A program made the translations under genes and the position numbers. Positions 15,656 through 23,315 of a DNA stretch of 24,803 nt are shown piece after piece (the stretch's first letter is position 1; the number at the start of each line of letters is the position of its first letter). The notes under the pieces are model-generated. The model searched no databases. It was not told the origin of the DNA and saw only the letters and a program-made list of their open reading frames with translations. Origin of the DNA: B120-G9 sp034659895 (lineage in GTDB: Bacteria; Zixibacteria; MSB-5A5; GN15; FEB-12). Where the stretch lies: assembly GCA_034659895.1 (NCBI GenBank), contig JAYEIF010000035.1, positions 1 to 24,803 on the forward strand, read 5' to 3'.

Positions 15656-16791
15656 AAATTCACGAGTATCAAGCCAAGCAGTTATTTGATGATGCTGGTA
15701 TACCAGTACCTCCTGGTGAGGTAGCGACAACACCAGTAGAGGCCTATGAGATCGCCGAGAAGATAAACAGGCCGGTAATGGTGAAATCCCAAGTACATGT
15801 TGGCGGTCGAGGTAAAGCAGGTGGTGTAAAATACGCAGAAAATCCTGAGGCGGTTAAAATATTGGCAACAAATATTCTTGGGATGGACATAAAAGGGCTG
15901 ACTGTTAAGAAAGTGCTTGTCACAGAAGCCGAAGATATTGTTTCCGAATCATACGTGGGAATAATTCTTGACCGGGTTACGAGAAAACCGGTGATAATGG
16001 TCTCTCCAGCCGGAGGTATAGATATTGAAGAGGTTGCTGCTAAAACTCCTGAGAAGATATTTAAACTTGCAGTTGATCCGGTGTTAGGTCTTAGAAATTT
16101 TGAGGCGCGTAACTTAGCCTATAAATTGTATCGCGATATTAGTAAAGTACGAGCCGCCGCAGATATTCTGATGAAGCTATACAATATTTTTTGGAAAGTT
16201 GATGCTTCACTGGTAGAAATAAACCCGCTTATTACTAACACATCTTCCAAAGTGGTAGCAATAGATGCAAAAGTTAATATCGATGATAACGGTTTGTTCC
16301 GTCAATCAGAAGTAGCTGCGATGCGTGATTTGGATGCCGAGGAACCTTCAGAGGTTACAGCTCGCGAGGGTGATCTGTCGTTTGTGAAATTGGATGGAAG
16401 AATAGGCTGTATAGTCAATGGGGCTGGTTTAGCTATGGCTACTATGGATTTGGTCAAACGCTATGGTGCTGACCCTGCAAACTTCCTTGATATAGGAGGT
16501 TCGTCAAATCCACAGAAAGTGGTAACAGCATTGAAGATTATTACCAGTGATCCCAATGTTAAATCGATTTTGATAAATATCTTCGGAGGTATCACTCGCT
16601 GTGATGATGTTGCCACAGGTATCGGAGCTGCTATAGATGAATTGAAGCTTCAGATACCAATTGTTGTTCGACTTACGGGTACGAACGCAGATGAGGGAGC
16701 CAAAATACTGTCATCATATAATCTGCCGTCAGAAGATACGCTTGATAATGTAGTGAAAAAAGCCATTGATCTGGCTGGACTTGGACAATAA
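15652..16791 (+). CDS. sucC: succinyl-CoA synthetase (ADP/GDP-forming) beta subunit
   Basis: This is the beta subunit of succinyl-CoA synthetase, which interconverts succinyl-CoA and succinate with nucleoside-triphosphate formation or use. The 379-residue product has the N-terminal ATP-grasp half (MKIHEYQAKQLF, then VHVGGRGKAGGVKYAEN near 48-64). Then come VEINPL, DAKVNIDD, and the C-terminal CoA-ligase half with GLAMATMDLVKRYG, NFLDIGGSS and NIFGGITRCD. The length is normal. Its ATG overlaps the stop of the CCA enzyme, and an AAGGGA ribosome site lies inside that gene. The choice of ADP or GDP cannot be read with confidence. Confidence 0.96.
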   Translation: MKIHEYQAKQLFDDAGIPVPPGEVATTPVEAYEIAEKINRPVMVKSQVHVGGRGKAGGVKYAENPEAVKILATNILGMDIKGLTVKKVLVTEAEDIVSESYVGIILDRVTRKPVIMVSPAGGIDIEEVAAKTPEKIFKLAVDPVLGLRNFEARNLAYKLYRDISKVRAAADILMKLYNIFWKVDASLVEINPLITNTSSKVVAIDAKVNIDDNGLFRQSEVAAMRDLDAEEPSEVTAREGDLSFVKLDGRIGCIVNGAGLAMATMDLVKRYGADPANFLDIGGSSNPQKVVTALKIITSDPNVKSILINIFGGITRCDDVATGIGAAIDELKLQIPIVVRLTGTNADEGAKILSSYNLPSEDTLDNVVKKAIDLAGLGQ

Positions 16792-16813
16792 TACACTTAT
16801 TGAGGTAAGAAAT

Positions 16814-17743
16814 ATGTCGATATTCATTAATAAGAGAACTAAACTCATCGTACAAGGCATCACGGGTCGCGATGGCTCGTTTCATGCTGAGCAAATGAGA
16901 GATTATGGAACCAATGTGGTAGGTGGAGTTACACCAGGCAAGGGTGGTTCCGAGGTTGCTGGTATTCCTGTATTCAATACTGTGGAGGAAGCTGTAGCTG
17001 AGACTAAAGCTAACACTTCCGTTATTTATGTTCCGCCTGCTTTTGCTGTTGATGCTATTTATGAAGCGGTCGATGCGGGGATAAAACTCGTAGTGTGTAT
17101 CACTGAAGGTGTTCCAGCTAACGATATGATGAAAGTATATCCATATGTAAAAGAAAAGGGTGCAAGGCTTATTGGTCCTAATTGCCCCGGCATTATCTCT
17201 GTGGATCAGTGTAAGGTTGGTATTATGCCGGGAACGATTGTTAAAAAGGGTGGTGTGGGAGTCGTGTCCCGTTCTGGAACTCTTACCTATGAAGCTATTT
17301 GGGCACTTACACTGGCTGGAATTGGACAAACCACTTGTATTGGAATCGGTGGTGACCAAATTATCGGAACGAATTTTATCGACTGTCTTGAAGCTTTTGA
17401 GAATGACAAATCCACCAAAGCTATTGTTATGATTGGTGAAATAGGTGGCTCCGATGAGGAGGTTGCCGCTAAGTATATCAAGAAGCATATTACTAAGCCG
17501 GTTGTATCATTTATCGCTGGACAAACCGCTCCTCCCGGCAAGAGAATGGGACATGCGGGAGCGATTATCTCTGGTGGTAGTGGTACCGCAGAAGATAAAA
17601 TTAAGGCTTTGAATAAAGTTGGTGTGCCGGTGGCTGGTTCGCCTACGGAGATTCCTGCCCTTATGAAAGATCTATTTGCTAAAGCGAAAGAAAAAGACGG
17701 AAAATCGGCAAAGAAGAAAACAACAACGCGAAAGAAAAAATAA
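16814..17743 (+). CDS. sucD: succinyl-CoA synthetase alpha subunit with lysine-rich tail
   Basis: The alpha subunit carries the phosphohistidine intermediate and binds CoA. The product has VQGITGRDGSFH (13-24), the GVTPGKGG loop (38-45), GPNCPGII (121-128) and active-site H247 in GHAGAIISGG. Start is ATG 16814, since GAGGT (16802-16806) lies 7 bases before it; the frame is open further upstream into sucC but without family character. At 309 residues it is about 20 longer than usual. The extra part is a C-terminal tail from about 289, almost all Lys, Thr and Ala, which is not part of the known fold. Confidence 0.96.
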   Translation: MSIFINKRTKLIVQGITGRDGSFHAEQMRDYGTNVVGGVTPGKGGSEVAGIPVFNTVEEAVAETKANTSVIYVPPAFAVDAIYEAVDAGIKLVVCITEGVPANDMMKVYPYVKEKGARLIGPNCPGIISVDQCKVGIMPGTIVKKGGVGVVSRSGTLTYEAIWALTLAGIGQTTCIGIGGDQIIGTNFIDCLEAFENDKSTKAIVMIGEIGGSDEEVAAKYIKKHITKPVVSFIAGQTAPPGKRMGHAGAIISGGSGTAEDKIKALNKVGVPVAGSPTEIPALMKDLFAKAKEKDGKSAKKKTTTRKKK

Positions 17744-17796
17744 TCGGAATTTGGGATGGTTGGGTCAACCGGCCGTCAAAACTTTGAGGACAGATT

Positions 17797-18063
17797 ATGA
17801 ATGCGTCAACTGATACTGCGGGTGAAAAAGCTGGAAAACCATCCAGCAAAAATAAGTATGATTATTCAAATGGTCCCGCACCTTTGAATATTAACCTGGA
17901 CTGGTGCAAAGCGTGTAATATATGTATCGCCCTGTGTCCCAAACAGGTGCTTGAACCCGATGACGATGGTAAACCTGTGATAGCTCGACCTGAGGATTGT
18001 ACCCAGTGCACAATTTGTTGGGTACATTGTCCTGACTTCGCTATTACATCTAACTACAAGTGA
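17797..18063 (+). CDS. korD: 2-oxoacid:ferredoxin oxidoreductase delta subunit, 2x[4Fe-4S] ferredoxin
   Basis: This is the small iron-sulfur subunit of the 2-oxoglutarate:ferredoxin oxidoreductase. The 88-residue protein has two complete cluster motifs, C37-C40-C43-C47 and C68-C71-C74-C78, each ended by CP. Its N-terminal 28 residues are polar and probably flexible. GAGGA (17786-17790) lies 6 bases before the ATG. It is first of the D-A-B-C gene set and is joined closely to korA, whose ribosome site begins in its stop codon. Confidence 0.93.
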   Translation: MNASTDTAGEKAGKPSSKNKYDYSNGPAPLNINLDWCKACNICIALCPKQVLEPDDDGKPVIARPEDCTQCTICWVHCPDFAITSNYK

Positions 18064-18077
18064 GGAGGGGTAAGAAT

Positions 18078-19214
18078 ATGGCTGAAAGAAAAAGACTACT
18101 GTTACAAGGCAATGCTTCATGTGTTCAAGGAGCGTTATACGCCGGTATGAGGTTTTTTGCCGGATATCCTATCACTCCTTCTACCGAAGTAGCGGAGTTG
18201 TCCTCGCGCGAGCTTCCAAAAGTCGGAGGGAAATTCATCCAGATGGAAGATGAGCTTGCTTCTATGGCTGCCATAATCGGAGCTTCCGTTTCTGGAGCTA
18301 AAGTAATGACCGGAACATCGGGACCTGGTTTTTCACTTATGCAGGAGAATATCGGCTATGCCTATATGACTGAAGTGCCTGCTGTTGTTGTCAATGTGCA
18401 GCGCGGAGGACCATCCACTGGACTACCGACAAAAGTGAGTCAATCTGATACAATGCAAGCCCGCTGGGGTCCGCATGGAGATTTTAATTCAATAACAGTG
18501 GCACCGTCAACTGTCGGTGATACTTTCTCGGAAGTCGTGAGAGCTTTCAATCTGGCGGAACGGTTTCGCACGCCGGTAACTGTTTTGATGGATGAGGTGA
18601 TTGCTCACTCACGGGAAATTATTGAGATTCCTGAGCCTGGAGAATTAGAAATTGTCAATCGTGTTAAGCCGACCTGCAAACCAGAAGATTACAAGGCCAG
18701 TGAATATACCGAGAACGGTGTTACGCCGATGCCAGCTTATGGTGAAGGATATCGTTATCATCTCACCGGTTTGACACATGACGAGCATGGTTTCCCGACC
18801 AACCGTTCAGATGAAATTCCTCCTAAGATGGATAAAATGAGAAATAAAATCTTAAACTATATGGACGAGATTACCAAGTTGCGGGTCGAGATGATGGATG
18901 ATGCAGACATTGTTTTTATCACGTATGGTTCTGTATCGCGTGCGGCATTGCAAGCAGCGAGTCTTGCTCGGAAAGCAGGGGTTAAAGTGGGCTGTATTCA
19001 ACTCTATACTATTTGGCCTTTCCCTGATGATGATATTCGAGATATTTGCTCTCGATGTAAGAAAGTAATTGTGGGTGAGTTGAATATGGGGCAAATTGTT
19101 CACGAGGTTCGACGTGTAATGCCAGAAGATAAGGAAATTCATACTATCCAGCGATATGACGGAGAAATCCTGACACCTATACAGATGCTGGAAAAGATTG
19201 AGGAGGTGCTCTGA
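18078..19214 (+). CDS. korA: 2-oxoglutarate:ferredoxin oxidoreductase alpha subunit
   Basis: This subunit supplies the pyrimidine-side domain of the thiamine-diphosphate enzyme that interconverts 2-oxoglutarate, CoA, succinyl-CoA and CO2 with ferredoxin. The 378-residue product has the typical LLQGNASCVQGALYAG and FAGYPITPSTEVAE (27-40), the GTSGPGFSLMQE segment and NVQRGGPSTGLPTK. Start is ATG 18078; the GTG at 18060 is rejected because it precedes the strong GAGGAGGGG ribosome site (18062-18070). The link with sucCD supports 2-oxoglutarate as substrate, but other 2-oxoacids cannot be excluded. Confidence 0.93.
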   Translation: MAERKRLLLQGNASCVQGALYAGMRFFAGYPITPSTEVAELSSRELPKVGGKFIQMEDELASMAAIIGASVSGAKVMTGTSGPGFSLMQENIGYAYMTEVPAVVVNVQRGGPSTGLPTKVSQSDTMQARWGPHGDFNSITVAPSTVGDTFSEVVRAFNLAERFRTPVTVLMDEVIAHSREIIEIPEPGELEIVNRVKPTCKPEDYKASEYTENGVTPMPAYGEGYRYHLTGLTHDEHGFPTNRSDEIPPKMDKMRNKILNYMDEITKLRVEMMDDADIVFITYGSVSRAALQAASLARKAGVKVGCIQLYTIWPFPDDDIRDICSRCKKVIVGELNMGQIVHEVRRVMPEDKEIHTIQRYDGEILTPIQMLEKIEEVL

Positions 19215-20071
19215 TGGTTACCACAGCGACTGAGGAAAAAGCTCCAAAACAGAAATCTGATGTAGTTCTACACTACCTTCGTCCGGGTAAAAAGCTTCCA
19301 CATGTTTGGTGCCCGGGTTGTGGTATTGGAATTGTAATGGGGTCGTATATTCGCGCTATTGATAAGATTGGTTGGGACCGCGACAGTGTTGCTATGACAT
19401 CCGGGATTGGCTGCAGTAGTCGCATGCCAGTCTATATGGATTTCCACTCACTGCACACTACTCATGGGCGAGCCCTGCCTTTTGCAACTGGAATCAAATT
19501 CAATCGACCTGATATGAATGTTGTTGTAATCACTGGTGATGGTGATGCGTTGGCTATTGGCGGAAATCACTTTATTCATGCTTGCCGTCGAAATATCAAT
19601 ATCACAGCTATTTTAATAAACAACAATATCTATGGTATGACCGGTGGTCAGGGTTCACCAACGACCCCGAGTAATGCCTTTTCAACTACGACGCCATATG
19701 GTAATGCTGAGAAACACTTTGATCCGTGCAGTCTTGCTGCTGCTGCCGGGGCTACTTATGTAGCGCGTGGAAGTGTTCACTCTGTACCTCAGCTTGATAA
19801 ACTCATCAAGAGTGGCCTTGAACATGAGGGCTTCTCGTTAATAGAAGTCATAGCTAATTGTCATACGTATTATGGGCGGCTTAATCGCCATGGAGATCCT
19901 GTGGATATGCTTAATATGTTCAAAGAAAAATCAGTGTCGGTGGCTAAGAGCAGAAAAATGTCGCCCGAAGAGCTCGAAGGCAAAATAGTTCTTGGAGTTA
20001 TCCATAAGGCAGAAAAAACAGAATTCTGCAATGAGTATCAAAAAGTTGTGGATTTGGCGAAAGGGAAATGA
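19214..20071 (+). CDS. korB: 2-oxoglutarate:ferredoxin oxidoreductase beta subunit
   Basis: The beta subunit binds thiamine diphosphate and a 4Fe-4S cluster. The 285-residue product shows WCPGCGIGIV (C33, C36), GIGCSSR (C67) and C216 as likely cluster ligands. The ThDP motif is GDGDALAIGGNH (108-119), followed by ILINNNIYGMTGGQ. Its ATG shares a base with the korA stop (TGATG), after an AGGAGG ribosome site at 19201-19206, so alpha and beta are coupled in translation. The length is usual for the KorB group. Confidence 0.95.
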   Translation: MVTTATEEKAPKQKSDVVLHYLRPGKKLPHVWCPGCGIGIVMGSYIRAIDKIGWDRDSVAMTSGIGCSSRMPVYMDFHSLHTTHGRALPFATGIKFNRPDMNVVVITGDGDALAIGGNHFIHACRRNINITAILINNNIYGMTGGQGSPTTPSNAFSTTTPYGNAEKHFDPCSLAAAAGATYVARGSVHSVPQLDKLIKSGLEHEGFSLIEVIANCHTYYGRLNRHGDPVDMLNMFKEKSVSVAKSRKMSPEELEGKIVLGVIHKAEKTEFCNEYQKVVDLAKGK

Positions 20072-20079
20072 GGTAACCT

Positions 20080-20655
20080 ATGGCGACAAAATTTCTTGAT
20101 AAAATTGAGATACCGAAAGATAGGTATGAAATGCGTCTGTCCGGCTCGGGTGGACAGGGAATGATATTTGCCTCGGTTGTACTGAGTAAGGCAATAGGTA
20201 TGATAGGGACCAAAAAAGTTGTTCAGAGTCAGTCCTATGGACCTGAAGCTCGTGGCGGAGCTTCCAAAGCCGATGTCGTCGTGTCTGATAGTGAGATATT
20301 CTATCCCAAGGCTATGAATCTTGACCTTCTTCTGGCTATGACTCAGGAAGCTCTTGACAAGTATTACTCAAATTTGAAAGAGGGTGGAACTCTTATTATT
20401 GATTCCTCGCTAATCAATGATGTACCGACCGATAACTACTATGCACTCGAATTTACTCGCATTGCTCGTAGTGAGGTTGGACATATTATGGTAGCTAATG
20501 TTGTTGCTTTGGGAGCGATTGCCGCTATTACTGAACTTGTATCCAAGGATAGACTGGTGGAGGTGGTGCTCGAGCATGCTCCAAAGGGAACTGAGGACAA
20601 AAACCGCAAAGCGGTTGAGATTGGTTTTAATGAAGCGCTGAAACTAAAGAAATAA
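20080..20655 (+). CDS. korC: 2-oxoglutarate:ferredoxin oxidoreductase gamma subunit
   Basis: This is the gamma subunit of the same oxidoreductase. The 191-residue product has the family pattern LSGSGGQGMIFASVVLSKA (20-38), VVQSQSYGPEARGGASKADVV (near 47-67, the domain that closes over the CoA site) and VANVVALGAI. An ATGAGGT ribosome site overlaps the end of korB. It completes a four-gene korDABC set with no gamma-alpha fusion. Confidence 0.94.
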   Translation: MATKFLDKIEIPKDRYEMRLSGSGGQGMIFASVVLSKAIGMIGTKKVVQSQSYGPEARGGASKADVVVSDSEIFYPKAMNLDLLLAMTQEALDKYYSNLKEGGTLIIDSSLINDVPTDNYYALEFTRIARSEVGHIMVANVVALGAIAAITELVSKDRLVEVVLEHAPKGTEDKNRKAVEIGFNEALKLKK

Positions 20656-20683
20656 ATGTCTTTCAAATGAAGAGGAAGAAATA

Positions 20684-21085
20684 TTGAGCAGAACGCTTTT
20701 GATAATCAAGCCTGATGCAACCGAGCGCAATCTCTTTGGATATGTTATTGATCGTTTGGAGAGGGCGCATTTCAAAATAGTTGAGATGCGTATGACGACA
20801 TTAAGTAACGAAAGAGCCAGAGACTTCTATGCTATACACAAGGAAAAGCCATTCTATGACTCTTTGGTGGAATTTATGACGTCCGGCACTATTGTTCCAA
20901 TAGTTTTGGAAAAGGATGATGCTATTGCCGATCTTCGCGCTCTGGTAGGAGCGACCAATCCAAAAGAGGCTTCTTGTGGGACTATCCGATATGATATTGG
21001 TCGTGATGTTCAGGAAAACTCGGTTCATGCTTCTGATTCGGACGAGAATGCAGCTCGTGAAATTGCTTTTTTCTTTAACGTTTAG
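20684..21085 (+). CDS. ndk: nucleoside diphosphate kinase
   Basis: Ndk equalises nucleoside triphosphate pools using a phosphohistidine. The 133-residue product has TLLIIKPDAT (4-13, K9), CGTIRYD (98-104) and active-site H115 in NSVHASDS. It is slightly shorter than the 140-residue norm. Start is TTG, the only in-frame choice matching the family N-terminus, supported by GAGGAAG 7 bases upstream. Lying between korC and the LarA-like gene, it may convert GTP made by succinyl-CoA synthetase to ATP; this is inference. Confidence 0.95.
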   Translation: MSRTLLIIKPDATERNLFGYVIDRLERAHFKIVEMRMTTLSNERARDFYAIHKEKPFYDSLVEFMTSGTIVPIVLEKDDAIADLRALVGATNPKEASCGTIRYDIGRDVQENSVHASDSDENAAREIAFFFNV

Positions 21086-21096
21086 TTGCGTTTGAA

Positions 21097-22344
21097 TTGT
21101 TAAGAGATAAAAAGCACAATACGACAGTGGGCATATCATATGCGGGGGATAAGTTGCATCTGGAGATTCCAGAAGCAGCGGAAGTTGACTCTTTTTCTCC
21201 ACGCGAGTCAAAGAAACCATTGACATTTGATACCTGTCGAAGTGAATTAGAAAATCTGGCACAGACTCCTGTGTTTCGTTCACAAAGATTACTGACAATT
21301 GTCAATGATGGTTACCGTGATACGCCTACCGCTACACTGTTGGATTGGCTTTCCCGCGTTGATGAAACTTATCTTGACCGCACTGATTTTTTGGTAGCGA
21401 CCGGGACGCATGAACCGCCTACCGAGGATCACTATAACAAGATATTTGGACATTTTCTCGATATTATACGTCCCCGTTTACACTATCATTGCGCTTGGGA
21501 GATGGAGTCTATGAACGAGGTAGGAATAGACCCGATAGGGGAGAAAGTTTATATCAATAAGATGGTGATGGACTATCCTGCTATTCTTGTTCTTGGGTCA
21601 GTAAAGCCACATTACTTTGCGGGTTTCACCGGAGGGCGCAAGAGCTTTTTCCCGGGTTTAGCTGACATGGCAACAATAGAGCGCAATCATAATATGGCTG
21701 TTTCGCTTGATGCCGCTCCTCTTCGGCTGAATGGTAATCCAGTTGCTGAACATATGCAGTCTGTAATTGATCTTTTACCTTTGCAGAAAGTAATCGCACT
21801 TCAAGTCGTAGTTGATGCCAGTCACAATCTTGCCGGATGCTATTTGGGCAGTCTGGAAAAAGCTTTTCTGCAAGCAACAGAGAGAACGCAAGAAATCTAT
21901 ACCTTTCGTACAAACAAGCAATATGATATTGTATTGGCAGAAATTCTTCCTCCGCTGGATAGTAATCTATACCAAGTGCAAAAAGCTTTGGAGAATTGTC
22001 AATCAGCAATTAAAGATGGTGGGTCGATTATCATCTTCTCGGAGTGTAGAGATGGAATAGGATCTCGTTTTTTTTATGAATTAGCTGAGAAGTGGGATCG
22101 CAAGAGCAATGTTTCTCGCGATGGCAAACAGTATTTTGGCAGTCACAAATTGGCAAGAGTCAATTTAATTTCTCGGCGGATAAATATTTATCTGCATTCC
22201 TCGTTAAGACCAGAAAAAGTACGTCGAGTATTTTATGAATCGCTTGACAATCCCTCAAAAGTTTTATATTCAGAAGGCATAAAAAGTAAGAAGAGCAATG
22301 TAGCTGTTGTGCATGATGCCGCTCACACGGTGTTATGTACGTAA
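21097..22344 (+). CDS. LarA-like nickel-pincer hydroxyacid racemase/epimerase (DUF2088 family)
   Basis: This is a homologue of lactate racemase LarA, an enzyme that uses a nickel-pincer nucleotide made by LarB, LarC and LarE. The 415-residue product retains the family active site: VNDGYRDTP (D71, R74), ATGTHEP (H105), KPHYFAGFTGGRKS (H172 and the cofactor-binding K182) and ERNH (H198). These are within 1-3 positions of L. plantarum LarA numbering. The substrate is unknown. Position beside malate dehydrogenase suggests malate or 2-hydroxyglutarate as candidates. The start is uncertain: TTG 21097 or GTG 21127, neither with a clear ribosome site. No larB, larC or larE is in the window. Confidence 0.83.
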   Translation: MLRDKKHNTTVGISYAGDKLHLEIPEAAEVDSFSPRESKKPLTFDTCRSELENLAQTPVFRSQRLLTIVNDGYRDTPTATLLDWLSRVDETYLDRTDFLVATGTHEPPTEDHYNKIFGHFLDIIRPRLHYHCAWEMESMNEVGIDPIGEKVYINKMVMDYPAILVLGSVKPHYFAGFTGGRKSFFPGLADMATIERNHNMAVSLDAAPLRLNGNPVAEHMQSVIDLLPLQKVIALQVVVDASHNLAGCYLGSLEKAFLQATERTQEIYTFRTNKQYDIVLAEILPPLDSNLYQVQKALENCQSAIKDGGSIIIFSECRDGIGSRFFYELAEKWDRKSNVSRDGKQYFGSHKLARVNLISRRINIYLHSSLRPEKVRRVFYESLDNPSKVLYSEGIKSKKSNVAVVHDAAHTVLCT

Positions 22345-22378
22345 ATGATGCACATACTGTGCAACCAGTGGAGGTCTT

Positions 22379-23305
22379 ATGAACAAAAAGATTGCCGTCA
22401 TAGGCGGTGGAAATGTGGGAGCGACATGTGCCATGTATCTGGCTGAGGCAAATATTGCCGATGTTGTTTTACTGGACATTATTCAGGGGATGCCTCAGGG
22501 TAAAGGGCTTGACCTTATGGAGGCAGGACCCGTTCGTGGTTTTAACGCCAGAATTAACGGATCCAACAAATGGACAGATCTGAAGAACGCTGACGTCGTT
22601 ATCATGACAGCTGGACTACCGCGCAAGCCGGGTATGTCACGTGAAGATTTGCTCAAGATGAATGCCGATATCGTCGGTTCGGTAGCTAAACAAATCAAAA
22701 AGTACGCTCCGAAGAGCTACGTGATAGTTGTTTCAAATCCTTTAGATTTGATGACCTTCCATATGCAGAGAAAGACCGGTTTTCCCAAAAGCCGCGTACT
22801 CGGTCAGGCTGGTGTCCTTGATTCTACCCGCATGAGGGCTTTCGTTTCGATGGAACTCGACATTGCCATGACCGATATTCAGGCGATGGTTCTGGGGGGG
22901 CACGGCGATACTATGGTACCTCTTGCACGTTACACAACAGTTGGTGGTATCCCTATCAAGGAACTCATTTCCGCTGACCGTATCAAGGCTATCTCAAAGC
23001 GTACTGCTGGAGGCGGTGGAGAAATTGTCAAGCTGCTCAAGACCGGTTCGGCTTACTATGCGCCGGCGGCGGCCAGTGTTAGCATGTGTCGCTCTATTCT
23101 GTGCGACGAAAAAAGAATCCTCCCTGTTTCGGCTTACCTTACCGGACAATACGGCATCAAGGATATCTACATAGGTGTCCCTGTGATATTGGGTGCCAAG
23201 GGTGTCGAGCGCATTCTGGAGTTGAAACTTACAAAGACTGAGAAGGGGGCTTTGCAAAAGTCCGCCAAAACATACAAAAAACACCTCAAAGAATTGGGAT
23301 ACTAA
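22379..23305 (+). CDS. mdh: malate dehydrogenase (LDH-like type)
   Basis: This enzyme interconverts malate and oxaloacetate with NAD. The 308-residue product has the nucleotide loop GGGNVG (9-14), D33 that selects NAD, and the mobile loop GLPRKPGMSRED. R82 in that loop marks malate over lactate specificity, with R88 alongside. It also has VSNPLD (N120), D148 and R152, and catalytic H175 in GGHGDTMVPL. It belongs to the tetrameric LDH-like group rather than the E. coli dimeric type. GGAGGT precedes the ATG. By eye, this gene and icd use more C- and G-ending codons than their upstream neighbours, as expected for high expression. Confidence 0.95.
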   Translation: MNKKIAVIGGGNVGATCAMYLAEANIADVVLLDIIQGMPQGKGLDLMEAGPVRGFNARINGSNKWTDLKNADVVIMTAGLPRKPGMSREDLLKMNADIVGSVAKQIKKYAPKSYVIVVSNPLDLMTFHMQRKTGFPKSRVLGQAGVLDSTRMRAFVSMELDIAMTDIQAMVLGGHGDTMVPLARYTTVGGIPIKELISADRIKAISKRTAGGGGEIVKLLKTGSAYYAPAAASVSMCRSILCDEKRILPVSAYLTGQYGIKDIYIGVPVILGAKGVERILELKLTKTEKGALQKSAKTYKKHLKELGY

Positions 23306-23315
23306 AGGAGTTACA

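Noticed and set aside
16673..17488. 271-residue minus-strand open frame
   Set aside because: It lies opposite sucC and sucD, which are certain, and its translation has no recognisable domain.
17758..17770. GGTTG/CAACC hairpin between sucD and korD
   Set aside because: It has only five pairs and no T-run; the genes are clearly one functional set.
18060..18077. GTG start for korA
   Set aside because: It would place the strong GAGGAGGGG ribosome site inside the coding sequence; ATG 18078 fits the family.
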